Notes: generated by a model not told the origin, from the letters alone. Numbered from the stretch's first letter, positions 31,495 through 40,511 are shown. The stretch is 64,000 nt of DNA from RUG14223 sp051881075 (GCA_051881075.1 JBJEPE010000024.1:8524-72523), one strand, 5' to 3'. Made by a program: numbers and translations.

Positions 31495-32070
31495 TTATTG
31501 AGCAAACTTCTCTTTTATTGTCTGCGCAAAAAAATCGTACGGTATAAACCACCGCTTTTTTTGATTCACTTTCATAGAAAATGGATAATTATTAACATCC
31601 CGGTTAAGTTCTTTCGTATAAAAAACACCGTCTCGGATGTAATCATAAAAACGATATCCTTCCAAAGCCCAATCGGACTGAATATGGTTCATTTTAGAAA
31701 CGATGCTTCGGTTTGTGATTTTATCAAAGCAGACAATAGGCGAAGACTCATAATATCTTTCAAGTGCCTTTATCATAACGGGGTCTGATGAGTACATATA
31801 CATAATATACTCAGCAACTGCGTTTGCAGCAAATTCAATTTCATTAACTTTAATATCTATAAGGAAGATAACCAGTTTGGTTTCGTAGTGCATAACCTGA
31901 AGACATTTTCGCCCGTCAACATAGAACAGTTTACAACCCCATTCAAATATTTGGCTGCCTCGTTCTTTCTTTGACACAGCTCTGGCAATCAGAGCATTTT
32001 TCGACGTCATTTCCTCGGGTGTTTTAAGTTTATAACATTGCATCGTTTCTTTAGTTGCATAATAAATCAT
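31495..32070 (-). CDS. DUF6933-like hypothetical protein
   Basis: 191 residues from the ATG at 32070 (MIYYATKETMQCYKL), which has GGAG eight bases upstream; the frame is open nine codons further. The segment WGCKLFYVDGRKCLQVMHYE followed by TKLVIFLIDIK resembles the DUF6933 family of small proteins found near mobile elements. No catalytic motif is evident. It lies at the right border of the island. Confidence 0.6.
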   Translation of the reverse strand: MIYYATKETMQCYKLKTPEEMTSKNALIARAVSKKERGSQIFEWGCKLFYVDGRKCLQVMHYETKLVIFLIDIKVNEIEFAANAVAEYIMYMYSSDPVMIKALERYYESSPIVCFDKITNRSIVSKMNHIQSDWALEGYRFYDYIRDGVFYTKELNRDVNNYPFSMKVNQKKRWFIPYDFFAQTIKEKFAQ

Positions 32071-32243
32071 GTCGCTCACTCCAAACAAAGTTATCAATCG
32101 AATTTTACAAAATAGATTATTAGAAATCGAAGAAATCTTTTTTGTTCCGATTAAAATTATACATGAAAATTATCGATTATACAAGAATATTTCGCAGTTT
32201 TATAATTAAATTATAGTATAAACTTGTCAAAACAAAATAACTG

Positions 32244-32271
32244 ACCCGATTGGCGTATACGCAAATCGGGT
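32244..32271. terminator. Terminator beside the DUF1836 gene
   Basis: ACCCGATT/AATCGGGT enclosing the palindrome GCGTATACGC gives a long near-perfect stem. T-rich tails exist on both strands (TTTTTATAA on plus; CAGTTATTTTG on minus), so it probably serves the minus-strand DUF1836 gene. Confidence 0.7.
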
Positions 32272-32300
32272 TTTTATAATTGTTGAGTTTGTTTTTAAGC

Positions 32301-32915
32301 TCAATCATCAATATGTTTTTTCACATTGTTTATATCCTCTAATGTTTTTCCCTCAAGCAGTAATAGCTTTTCTGCTAAAAGGCGAGATAATGCGCTGATT
32401 ACGGCAGATACTACAATAAGATCACCTGTGTCGTTTACAGCAATTTCCGGACAAGGTGCTTTATGATTTAATATAGGGCCGGCAACTACACGCACCTGCT
32501 CTATAAAATAATTTGCGGTCAGCTTATGTCGCAAGGCATAAGTATCGTAAATGTTCTTGACCTCATCTTCACTTAAACCAAGCGGAATTATTTTTTGTAA
32601 CATAGCGATGCTGAAGCTATGCTTGAGTGTGCATATCATTATCATATACGCTATATGAATACGATAGTATTTTTTCTTGATAGGTTCAGGCATATACTTC
32701 TTTTGAACATAATTATTTATAGTAGCGGCGGTTATAAATTGCTCCTCCTTAAGCTCCGGCGGCAAATAGTCAAGATAATCCTTTAATAACGCCAAAATTT
32801 GCTCCATATAAAGACCCATATTAGGGATATCATCCCATTTAGGCAGCTTGTAATTATTCAAATATTTTTCCCAATGCCGAAGCTTGCTTGCAATAAGCTC
32901 GTTGCTATACTCCAT
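32301..32915 (-). CDS. DUF1836 domain-containing protein
   Basis: 204 residues. The N-terminal half (LPKWDDIPNMGLYMEQILAL, then TAATINNYVQKKYMPEP) is the DUF1836 signature, which resembles a MerR-like helix-turn-helix. KKKYYRIHIAYMIMICTLK follows. It is probably a small DNA-binding regulator of unknown target, single gene, divergent from the DegV gene. Confidence 0.82.
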   Translation of the reverse strand: MEYSNELIASKLRHWEKYLNNYKLPKWDDIPNMGLYMEQILALLKDYLDYLPPELKEEQFITAATINNYVQKKYMPEPIKKKYYRIHIAYMIMICTLKHSFSIAMLQKIIPLGLSEDEVKNIYDTYALRHKLTANYFIEQVRVVAGPILNHKAPCPEIAVNDTGDLIVVSAVISALSRLLAEKLLLLEGKTLEDINNVKKHIDD

Positions 32916-32994
32916 AATTTACTCCTTAATGATGAATTATAATCTATATTATATCACAACATATTATAAAATCAATATACTAATTGATTTTTAC

Positions 32995-33061
32995 TTGACA
33001 TAATCTACTTGATGAGATATAATCATCTGTAAGATTATGTTTCTAAAAACGTTAATCTTAC
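32995..33061 (+). promoter_or_regulatory. Promoter and 5' stem-loop of the degV gene
   Basis: TTGACA (32995-33000), 17 bases, TATAAT (33018-33023) form a consensus promoter. The transcript would begin almost directly with a perfect nine-pair hairpin (GTAAGATTA/TAATCTTAC, 33029-33061) followed by the ribosome site. Such a 5'-end stem can protect mRNA; no T run follows, so it is not a terminator. Confidence 0.78.
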
Positions 33062-33089
33062 TTTTGAGTATAAAAAGGGAGAGTTTTAT

Positions 33090-33959
33090 ATGAAAAATTA
33101 TGTTATCTTTACAGATACAGGCTGTGACATCAATGCAAAAACGCTTGAACAATGGAATGTTGGATGCGTTGACCTTAAATTCCGTTTTGATGGTGAAGAC
33201 CGTGATTATGTAACTAAAGATATGGCACCTACAGACTTTTATCAAAAAATGCGTGAAGGTAAGGTTTCTAAAACCTCTGCGGCTAACCTTTCGGACTTTT
33301 TAGCTGCATTTGAGCCATATTTACAAGAGGGAAAAGATATTCTTTATCTTGGCTTTTCTTCAGGGCTTAGCAATACTGTCAGCTCCGGTAGGATTGCTGC
33401 AGAAGAATTAAAAGAAAAATATCCGGAACGCAAAATTATAATTATAGACACACTGTGCGCTTCCGGCGGTCAAGGTCTTGTTGTATATTTTTCAAAACAA
33501 AAAAGAGATGAAGGCGCAGACATTACCGAAAACGCAAAGTATGTAGAGGAAATATTACCTAGGCTTTGTCACTGGTTTACAGTTGACGATCTTGCATACT
33601 TAAAGCGTGGCGGTAGAATCAGTGCTACATCAGCTTTTGTCGGAGGCGTACTTAGCATAAAGCCTGTAATGCATGTAGATGACGAGGGGCATTTAATAAA
33701 TATGCAAAAGGTACGCGGACGTAACCAAGCTATTAAGGCAATAGCTGATAAGTACACGGAGCTTGCAGATGATAAGGAAAACGGAGTTTACTTTATAACT
33801 CACGGTGATTGCCTTGAAGATGCAAAATTACTTGAATCATATATCGCTGAACTTCACGGTAATAATTGTGCTGCCGTTATTGACGATATCGGTCCGGTCA
33901 TCGGATCTCATACCGGACCGGGTGTATTGGCATTATTCTTCCTTGGTAAGCACAGATAA
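33090..33959 (+). CDS. DegV family protein (fatty-acid binding)
   Basis: 289 residues with family blocks YVIFTDTGCDINA, SKTSAANLSDFLAAFEPYL, LYLGFSSGLSNT, VDDLAYLKRGGRIS and the end SHTGPGVLALFF. DegV/FakB proteins bind a fatty acid and present it to the FakA kinase. No fakA gene is adjacent. Start with GGGAGAG upstream. Single gene with its own consensus promoter. Confidence 0.92.
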   Translation: MKNYVIFTDTGCDINAKTLEQWNVGCVDLKFRFDGEDRDYVTKDMAPTDFYQKMREGKVSKTSAANLSDFLAAFEPYLQEGKDILYLGFSSGLSNTVSSGRIAAEELKEKYPERKIIIIDTLCASGGQGLVVYFSKQKRDEGADITENAKYVEEILPRLCHWFTVDDLAYLKRGGRISATSAFVGGVLSIKPVMHVDDEGHLINMQKVRGRNQAIKAIADKYTELADDKENGVYFITHGDCLEDAKLLESYIAELHGNNCAAVIDDIGPVIGSHTGPGVLALFFLGKHR

Positions 33960-34044
33960 GATGTTTAGAAGAAATTTATAAAAAATTTATTAAACGGTTC
34001 TATATATTTTAGCAATTTAAAGGGCAAAAATATCGGCTTTGCTA

Positions 34045-34073
34045 TTGACATAATGCGGAAAAAAGCTTATAAT
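34045..34073 (+). promoter_or_regulatory. Promoter of the aromatic amino acid operon leader
   Basis: TTGACA (34045-34050), 17 bases, TATAAT (34068-34073): perfect consensus. The predicted start is near 34080, 27 bases before the leader ORF. No other strong promoter is seen before pheA, so the biosynthetic operon probably depends on it. Confidence 0.85.
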
Positions 34074-34106
34074 AGCTTTGTTAAAATACGTTAATGAGGT
34101 GATAGT

Positions 34107-34274
34107 ATGAGTGGATTTATATGCAATATATTTTCAAAAATCATGTCTTGGTTTTTCTCTACTCGTTGCGCTATCACTATGTTCATTTTTATGAATACAG
34201 TGTATTATTTTGCGTATTGCTTTTTTTACTACTTTAGCAGTATTATTAAAGTTCCGCAACGGATGTCCTATTAA
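34107..34274 (+). CDS. Putative Tyr/Phe-rich leader peptide of the aromatic operon (55 residues)
   Basis: A 55-codon ORF with an excellent ribosome site (GAGGTGAT). Residues 33-43 read YYFAYCFFYYF: nine Tyr/Phe codons in eleven (34203-34235). It ends 33 bases before an intrinsic terminator that stands between it and pheA, the first gene of the pathway making exactly these two amino acids. This is the layout of ribosome-mediated attenuation. The peptide is also hydrophobic, so a small membrane protein is the alternative. The length exceeds that of classical leader peptides (15-30 residues). Confidence 0.72.
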   Translation: MSGFICNIFSKIMSWFFSTRCAITMFIFMNTVYYFAYCFFYYFSSIIKVPQRMSY

Positions 34275-34307
34275 TTTGCTACACCGGTATAGTACGTACT
34301 TGTAAGT

Positions 34308-34345
34308 AAAAGCGGTTTCCTTTGCGGGATGCCGCTTTTTATTTT
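34308..34345 (+). terminator. Candidate attenuator ahead of pheA
   Basis: AAAAGCGG (34308-34315) pairs with CCGCTTTT (34332-34339) and is followed by TTTTTATTTTTAT. Bases 34322-34330 inside it can instead pair with GTTCCGCAA (34251-34259) near the end of the leader ORF: seven Watson-Crick and two wobble pairs. A ribosome stalled on the Tyr/Phe run would leave that segment free, whereas one at the stop codon would partly cover it. Confidence 0.72.
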
Positions 34346-34423
34346 TATAAAATGCAAATACAAAATCAAACTTGTATAACAGCCAAATATATATGTAATT
34401 ATTCTGAAAAGGGGTATTGATAG

Positions 34424-35524
34424 ATGAATGAATTAGAAATTGCACGTAAAAAAATTAACGAGATAGATGCCGAAATGGCACATCTCTTTGAAGAGCGTAT
34501 GAAGGCCTGTGAAACTATAGCCGCCTATAAAAAGGAGCATGGGCTGTCTATACGTGACTCAGCCAGAGAAGCGGCTCTTATAGAGAGTTCACGTAAAAAT
34601 ATACAGGATGCAAATATTGAATCCTACTATGTTCAGTTCTTAAAGGATACTATATCAATCTCCTGTAAATATCAGTCAAAAATTATCAACGGCATGAGAG
34701 TGGCATACAGCGGAGTTGAGGGTGCATTTGCACATATTGCCGCTAAAAAGATGTTTCCTGAGGCGGAGCTTATCCCCTGCCCCAGCTTTACGGACGCTTA
34801 TCACGCCGTAGAGAACGGAGAATTTGACTGTGCCGTATTACCTATAGAGAACAGCTATGCCGGAGAGGTTGGCACGGTTATGGATCTTATCTTCTCAGGC
34901 AACCTCTACTTAAACCAAGTAGTAGACCTTTCTATAAGACATAACCTTATAGCTAACAAGGGCGCAACTATGGACACTATTAAGACGGTAGTAAGTCATC
35001 CCCAAGCTTTACAGCAGTGTGCCGGATTTATTAATAAGCATAATCTTCAAACTAAGAATTATTCAAATACTGCCGCTGCCGCAAAGTATGTACTGGATAG
35101 CGGCGACCTTACAATAGCTGCAATAACATCAGAGGAAACAGCACAGATATTCGACCTTGAAATTTTAGAAAGCGGTATAAACGATGTACAGAACAATACC
35201 ACACGCTTTGCGGCACTATCACGTGTACAGAACAAGCCTAAGTCAACGGGCGTAAGAGAAGACGAAAACTTTATACTGGTTTTTACCGTTCAGAACAAGG
35301 CAGGCGCATTGGCTCAAACCCTTAATATCATAGGTGCACACGGCTTTAACATGAGAAGCCTGCGCAGCCGTCCGATGAAAGACCTGCAATGGAATTACTT
35401 TTTCTATATAGAGGCTGAGGGCAACATAAATAACGAAAACGGTCAGAGTATGCTCAGAGAGCTGTCTGCAATATGTGCAAGACTTAAGCTTGTAGGTACA
35501 TTCTGCACCAGTAACAAACAGTGA
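34424..35524 (+). CDS. pheA: Bifunctional chorismate mutase/prephenate dehydratase (P-protein)
   Basis: 366 residues in three parts: an AroQ-type chorismate mutase (1-85; ARKKINEIDAEMAHLFEERM), prephenate dehydratase (about 93-270; VAYSGVEGAFAHIAA and the catalytic NNTTRFAALSR) and an ACT domain for phenylalanine feedback (about 283-360; KAGALAQTLNIIGAHGFNM). It converts chorismate to phenylpyruvate. First structural gene of the operon and downstream of the putative attenuator, which suits control by phenylalanine. AAAAGGGG ribosome site. Confidence 0.95.
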   Translation: MNELEIARKKINEIDAEMAHLFEERMKACETIAAYKKEHGLSIRDSAREAALIESSRKNIQDANIESYYVQFLKDTISISCKYQSKIINGMRVAYSGVEGAFAHIAAKKMFPEAELIPCPSFTDAYHAVENGEFDCAVLPIENSYAGEVGTVMDLIFSGNLYLNQVVDLSIRHNLIANKGATMDTIKTVVSHPQALQQCAGFINKHNLQTKNYSNTAAAAKYVLDSGDLTIAAITSEETAQIFDLEILESGINDVQNNTTRFAALSRVQNKPKSTGVREDENFILVFTVQNKAGALAQTLNIIGAHGFNMRSLRSRPMKDLQWNYFFYIEAEGNINNENGQSMLRELSAICARLKLVGTFCTSNKQ

Positions 35525-35533
35525 GGTAATAAT

Positions 35534-36544
35534 ATGGTTACCATTCCTATTCATTCAAATACAAGAGATTATGATATAGTGCTTGGCTCCGGCGCACTTG
35601 AAAATATCAAAGACTTAATTGACCTTAACAGAAAGGTACTTATAGTTACCGACTCCGGCGTACCTAAAGAATACAGCGAAAAGGTTGCCACAGGATGTCT
35701 TCACCCTGTACCTGTATGTATAAATCAGGGTGAAGCAAGCAAAAACATGGACGAGTTTACACGTTTACTTTCTACTATGCTTCATGCCGGATTTACACGT
35801 GGTGATTGCGTAGTTGCCGTAGGCGGCGGCGTTGTAGGTGATTTAAGCGGATTTGCCGCATCATGCTATATGCGTGGAATAGACTTTTACAATATCCCCA
35901 CAACATTGCTTTCACAGGTAGATTCATCCATCGGCGGAAAAACTGCGGTTGATTTTGACGGTGTTAAAAATGTTTTCGGTTCATTCTATCAGCCTAAAAG
36001 AGTTATTATAGATCCCTCTACCCTGCAAACATTGGACGAGCGTCAGTTACGTGCCGGTTTAGCCGAAGCAATAAAAATGGCGGCAACAAACGATGCAGAG
36101 CTATTTACTATGCTTGAAAAAGCCGATGACCTGCACTCGAATTTACCCGAAATAATACGCAGGGCTTTGCTTATAAAAAAGAGCGTTGTTGAAGAGGATC
36201 CAACCGAAAAGGGACTTCGCCGTGTGCTTAACTTCGGTCATACTATAGGTCATGCCATAGAGAGTGACAGTGAGGGTAAATTACTGCACGGTGAAAGTGT
36301 TGCGCTTGGTATGCTGCCTATGTGCAGCGCATCCGTCCGCTCACGGCTGATTAATATATTAAAGAAATATCAACTGCCTACGGAGATTACACAGAGTGCA
36401 GAGCAGTTAATGCCTTATATACTGCATGATAAAAAGAAAAAAGATGCCTGTATAACTACTGTCTTTGTAGACGAAATAGGTATGTTCAGGTTTCAGAATA
36501 TGCTCCCTGAAGAAATTTCTAATTGTTTGGAGAATATGCAATGA
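35534..36544 (+). CDS. aroB: 3-dehydroquinate synthase
   Basis: 336 residues, a little shorter than the usual 350-360. NAD-binding and metal motifs are clear: VVAVGGGVVGDLSGFAASCY, IPTTLLSQVDSSIGGKTAVD, and the zinc ligands in EAIKMAA, FGHTIGHAIE and HGESVALGM. Second step of the shikimate pathway. Nine bases after pheA; its stop overlaps the aroC start (ATGA). Confidence 0.95.
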   Translation: MVTIPIHSNTRDYDIVLGSGALENIKDLIDLNRKVLIVTDSGVPKEYSEKVATGCLHPVPVCINQGEASKNMDEFTRLLSTMLHAGFTRGDCVVAVGGGVVGDLSGFAASCYMRGIDFYNIPTTLLSQVDSSIGGKTAVDFDGVKNVFGSFYQPKRVIIDPSTLQTLDERQLRAGLAEAIKMAATNDAELFTMLEKADDLHSNLPEIIRRALLIKKSVVEEDPTEKGLRRVLNFGHTIGHAIESDSEGKLLHGESVALGMLPMCSASVRSRLINILKKYQLPTEITQSAEQLMPYILHDKKKKDACITTVFVDEIGMFRFQNMLPEEISNCLENMQ

Positions 36545-37650
36545 AAAACACACTAGGTCAAAGCTTAACCGTTACATTATTCGGAGAAAGTCACGGTCCC
36601 GCAGTAGGTGCGGTGATTGACGGCATAGCTCCGGGAATTGCCGTTAATAATGAAGAAATAGAGCGTCAGCTTACACGTCGCAGGCCTGTTTCTTCTATGG
36701 ATACACCACGTAAAGAAGCAGACCGTTATCAAATTGTCAGCGGCGTATTTAACGGCAAAACAACAGGCACTCCCATATGTATAATTATTCCTAACGAAAA
36801 CACACACAGCTCGGATTATAACTACGGAATAGCACGTCCCTCCCATGCCGATTATACAGCATTCTGCAAGTATCACGGATACGAGGATTACCGTGGCGGC
36901 GGACACTTTTCCGGCAGAATAACTGCGGCACTTACGGCTGTAGGCGGTATTCTTCTTCCGGCGCTTAATAGTCTTGGAATAACAATAGGTACACATATAT
37001 TGCAATGCGGAAAGGCTTATGACCGTCAGTTTAATAATATAAAAGAAGATATTGCACAGCTTAATGCCGGCAGCTTTCCTGTACTTGATGCTGAGAGCGA
37101 AAAGCAGATATCACAGGAGATACTTAACGCACGCTCTGCCTGTGACAGCATAGGCGGCGTAACTCAGACAGCAATTAGCGGAATTATACCGGGCTTGGGT
37201 GAGCCGTGGTTTGACAGCGTAGAAAGTATGCTATCACACGCACTGTTCAGCTTAGGCGGTATTAAGGGTGTCGAGTTCGGCAAGGGCTTCTCCTTTGCAG
37301 AGCTTCACGCAAGCGAGTGTAATGACGCATTTAGAATGAACGGCGAAAACGTTATAACCGAAACAAACAATAACGGCGGTATAAACGGCGGCATAACCAA
37401 CGGTATGCCTATACTTTTTCAATGCGCCGTTAAGCCAACGCCGTCAATATTACAGCCACAGAAAACCGTTGATTTCAGAAAAATGGAAAATTCCGATATT
37501 ACAATACGAGGCAGACATGACCCTGCTATCATTCGCAGGATTTGTCCTGTTATAGACAGTATTACGGCTATTGTAATCTGCGACCTTTTAGCACAAAGAT
37601 TCGGTACTGATTTTCTTAAGAAAGGGGCAGAAATATGCAGTACGGTTTGA
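36541..37650 (+). CDS. aroC: Chorismate synthase
   Basis: 369 residues from the ATG at 36541; an in-frame ATG six codons upstream lies inside aroB and is less likely. Family signatures: TLFGESHGPAVGAVIDGIAP, RRPVSSMDTPRKEAD and the FMN-site region YEDYRGGGHFSGR, with RGRHDPAIIRR near the end. Last step to chorismate, needing reduced FMN. Overlaps aroB by four bases and the next gene by 16. Confidence 0.95.
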   Translation: MKNTLGQSLTVTLFGESHGPAVGAVIDGIAPGIAVNNEEIERQLTRRRPVSSMDTPRKEADRYQIVSGVFNGKTTGTPICIIIPNENTHSSDYNYGIARPSHADYTAFCKYHGYEDYRGGGHFSGRITAALTAVGGILLPALNSLGITIGTHILQCGKAYDRQFNNIKEDIAQLNAGSFPVLDAESEKQISQEILNARSACDSIGGVTQTAISGIIPGLGEPWFDSVESMLSHALFSLGGIKGVEFGKGFSFAELHASECNDAFRMNGENVITETNNNGGINGGITNGMPILFQCAVKPTPSILQPQKTVDFRKMENSDITIRGRHDPAIIRRICPVIDSITAIVICDLLAQRFGTDFLKKGAEICSTV

Positions 37651-38870
37651 TAGGCGAGCATCTCGGTCACAGTTATTCACGTGAGATACATGAGAAAATC
37701 GCAGATTATAAATATGAATTACTGGAATTAAAGCCTGATGAGCTTGGCGACTTTTTAACAAAAAAAGAGTTTTGCGGCATAAATGTTACTATTCCGTATA
37801 AGCAGGCGGTTATACCGTATCTTGACGAAGTATCTGAAATGGCTGAAAGTATAGGAGCCGTAAACACTATTGTAAACAAAAACGGTAGGCTTTACGGATA
37901 TAACACGGATTTTGCCGGTATGCGTGAGCTTATCAGATACGCAAACATAGATATAAAAGATAAAAAGATTATGATATTGGGTACAGGCGGTACGTCAAAA
38001 ACCGCTCATGCAGTTGTGCAAAGCTTAGGCGCAAAAGATATAATACACGTATCACGCAGAATCGGTGAAAATGCCGTAACCTATGACGATGCAATAAAAC
38101 TGCATACCGACATACAGGTAATAGTGAACACAACTCCTGTAGGTATGTATCCAAACGAAAATAACAAACCTATAGACATAGAACACTTTAAACAGCTTGA
38201 GGGCATTGTAGACGCCGTTTACAATCCGTTGCAGACAAATTTAGTTCTGGACGGTAAAGCCAGAAATATATCTGCCTGCGGCGGATTATATATGCTTGCG
38301 GCACAGGCCGTGTGGGCTTCTGCCCTATTTCTAGATAAGGACATTGAGCAAAGTCTTATTGATAAAGCATTTAATTTGGTTATGGAACAGAAAGAAAATA
38401 TAGTTCTTATCGGTATGCCAACATCGGGTAAAACTACTGTCGGTAAACTGCTTGCCGAGATATCACAAAAGAAATTTTATGATACCGACAGGGTAATAAC
38501 CAAAAAGATAGGCACTATATCCGACTATATAACACAGAACGGTGAACCTGCATTCCGTGCGGTTGAACGAGAGGTAATAACAGAGGCGGCAAGACTTAGC
38601 GGACGTATAATCGCAACAGGCGGCGGTGCCGTACTTGACCCTGAAAATGTTCTGGCATTAAAAAGAAACGGCATTCTTGTATTTTTAGACAGGTCGTTAA
38701 ACAATCTGAAGGCCGCACCGGATCGTCCGCTTTCATCTGATATTAACAGGCTTGCAAAGCTTTATGAGGTACGTTATCCTATTTATAAGAATGCCGCAGA
38801 TATTTGCGTGGATGGAGATATGCAACCTTTGGATGTTGCTAAAGCGGTATTAAAGGAGCTTAAAAGATGA
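37635..38870 (+). CDS. aroE/aroK: Shikimate dehydrogenase-shikimate kinase fusion (AroE-AroK)
   Basis: 411 residues. Residues 1-250 are shikimate dehydrogenase (SYSREIH for substrate, NVTIPYKQ with the catalytic Lys, GAVNTIV, the NADP loop LGTGGTSKTA and NTTPVGMYP). Residues 255-411 are shikimate kinase (P-loop GMPTSGKTTVG, DTDR, EPAFRAVE and RIIATGGGAVLD). The fusion joins two consecutive steps, dehydroshikimate to shikimate to shikimate 3-phosphate. The domains look complete and separately folded. It overlaps aroC by 16 bases. Confidence 0.94.
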   Translation: MQYGLIGEHLGHSYSREIHEKIADYKYELLELKPDELGDFLTKKEFCGINVTIPYKQAVIPYLDEVSEMAESIGAVNTIVNKNGRLYGYNTDFAGMRELIRYANIDIKDKKIMILGTGGTSKTAHAVVQSLGAKDIIHVSRRIGENAVTYDDAIKLHTDIQVIVNTTPVGMYPNENNKPIDIEHFKQLEGIVDAVYNPLQTNLVLDGKARNISACGGLYMLAAQAVWASALFLDKDIEQSLIDKAFNLVMEQKENIVLIGMPTSGKTTVGKLLAEISQKKFYDTDRVITKKIGTISDYITQNGEPAFRAVEREVITEAARLSGRIIATGGGAVLDPENVLALKRNGILVFLDRSLNNLKAAPDRPLSSDINRLAKLYEVRYPIYKNAADICVDGDMQPLDVAKAVLKELKR

Positions 38871-39301
38871 AATTTTTAGTTTTAAACGGCCCGAATATTA
38901 ATTTTCTGGGTATTCGTGAGCCTGACATATACGGCAGACAAACATATGATGATTTAGTTACGCTTGTGCGTGAACACGCCGAAAAGTGCGGAGTTGAGGT
39001 TGAATTTTATCAGTCAAATCATGAGGGTGACTTGGTAGATGCCATACAAAAAGCATACTTTGATAAAATTGACGGTATTGTATTTAATCCTGCCGCTTAT
39101 ACTCATACAAGCGTAGCTATCGCAGACGCAGTAAAAGGCACAGGCATACCTACCGTAGAGGTACATATAAGCGACGTGAGCAAGCGTGAGGCATTCCGTC
39201 AGGTAAGCTACATAAGAGATGTTGCCGTTAATACCATTACAGGACAGGGATTGGCAGGATATAACCTTGCTATTGATTTTTTAATAAACAGGGTGAAATA
39301 A
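38867..39301 (+). CDS. aroQ: 3-dehydroquinate dehydratase, type II
   Basis: 144 residues, the type II size. LNGPNINFLGIREPDIYG opens the protein, with the catalytic Tyr in ITYDDL-like TYDDLV, FYQSNHEGDLVDAIQ, FNPAAYTHTSVAI and the active His in EVHISDVSKREAFR. Third pathway step. ATGA overlap with the aroE-aroK gene. Confidence 0.95.
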   Translation: MKFLVLNGPNINFLGIREPDIYGRQTYDDLVTLVREHAEKCGVEVEFYQSNHEGDLVDAIQKAYFDKIDGIVFNPAAYTHTSVAIADAVKGTGIPTVEVHISDVSKREAFRQVSYIRDVAVNTITGQGLAGYNLAIDFLINRVK

Positions 39302-39302
39302 G

Positions 39303-40511
39303 ATGAATGTTAGCATAAAACCCGGCCGTGCAAAGGGTACTATAACTGCACCGCCGTCAAAAAGCTTTGCACATCGTCTGATGATATGTGCGGCTTTGGC
39401 TCATGGCAGAAGTACCGTTCACGGTATATCACAAAGTCAGGATATGCTGGCGACTATGGATTGCATATCCGCTTTAGGTGTAAAACATACTTTAAGCAAT
39501 GACACCCTGACTATTGACGGGGGGCTGTGCGGTTATGCCGACGGTACGGTTTTTCATTGCCGAGAAAGCGGAAGTACACTACGCTTTTTCTTGCCAATAG
39601 CTTTGGTTAAACCAAGCGTTGCTGTATTTACAGGCACCGAAAGGCTTATTGAGCGTGGCGTAAGCATATATGAAAAGCTCTTTGAAGAAAAGGGAATTAA
39701 ATTAAATAAAGACAAAAATAAAATCACAATAAGCGGTGCGCTTACAGCGGGGGATTACACACTGCAGGGCAATATAAGCAGTCAATTTGTCAGCGGTCTT
39801 ATGTTTGCGTTGCCCCTATTAAGCGGTGACAGCACACTGAAAATCGTACCGCCCGTTGAAAGCCGACCTTACATTGATATAACGATAGATACAATAAAAA
39901 GCTTCGGTATAAACATCATAGAAAAAGAGCCGAATTGCTTTTATATCGCAGGTAATCAAAGCTATAAATGCCGTGATGTGAATGTCGAGGGTGACTGGTC
40001 AAATGCCTCCGCACTTTATGCGCTTAATTCTATCGGCGGAGATGTGACTGTAACCGGACTTAACAAAGACAGCATACAGGGCGACAAATTTTGTGTTGCC
40101 GCACTTAATATGTTAAGAGAACCTAACGCTACTATAGATATATCTGATTGCCCGGACTTAGGGCCTGTGCTGTTTGCTACAGCCGCCGCCTGTCACGGTG
40201 CATTATTCACAGGGACAAAGCGACTGAGAATAAAAGAGAGCGACCGAGCCACCGTAATGGCACAGGAGCTTGCAAAATTCGGAATTAAATGTGAGGTTGA
40301 CGAGAACACAGTTACCGTTCTTCCCGGAGAACTCCGAAAACCCACCGAAATACTGCAGAGTCACAACGACCACCGCATTGTTATGGCACTTTCTCTACTG
40401 TGCAGTATAACAGGCGGAGATATAAGCGGCGCAGAAGCAATAAACAAGAGTTATCCAAGCTTTTTTGAGGCACTCTCTGAGGTTGGATTGGAGGTAAGCT
40501 ATGACACTTGA
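39303..40511 (+). CDS. aroA: 3-phosphoshikimate 1-carboxyvinyltransferase (EPSP synthase)
   Basis: 402 residues. PPSKSFAHRLMICAALA is the PEP/phosphoshikimate site, followed by CRESGSTLRFFLPIAL, and the C-terminal LRIKESDRATVMAQELAKFG is the second signature. The residues near the N-terminal glycines cannot be used safely to predict glyphosate response. One base after aroQ, and it overlaps tyrA by 11 bases. Confidence 0.95.
   Translation: MNVSIKPGRAKGTITAPPSKSFAHRLMICAALAHGRSTVHGISQSQDMLATMDCISALGVKHTLSNDTLTIDGGLCGYADGTVFHCRESGSTLRFFLPIALVKPSVAVFTGTERLIERGVSIYEKLFEEKGIKLNKDKNKITISGALTAGDYTLQGNISSQFVSGLMFALPLLSGDSTLKIVPPVESRPYIDITIDTIKSFGINIIEKEPNCFYIAGNQSYKCRDVNVEGDWSNASALYALNSIGGDVTVTGLNKDSIQGDKFCVAALNMLREPNATIDISDCPDLGPVLFATAAACHGALFTGTKRLRIKESDRATVMAQELAKFGIKCEVDENTVTVLPGELRKPTEILQSHNDHRIVMALSLLCSITGGDISGAEAINKSYPSFFEALSEVGLEVSYDT

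Noticed and set aside
34134..34445. Minus-strand 103-codon frame over the pheA leader
   Set aside because: It crosses the promoter-leader-terminator unit in antisense and has no ribosome site or recognisable protein features.
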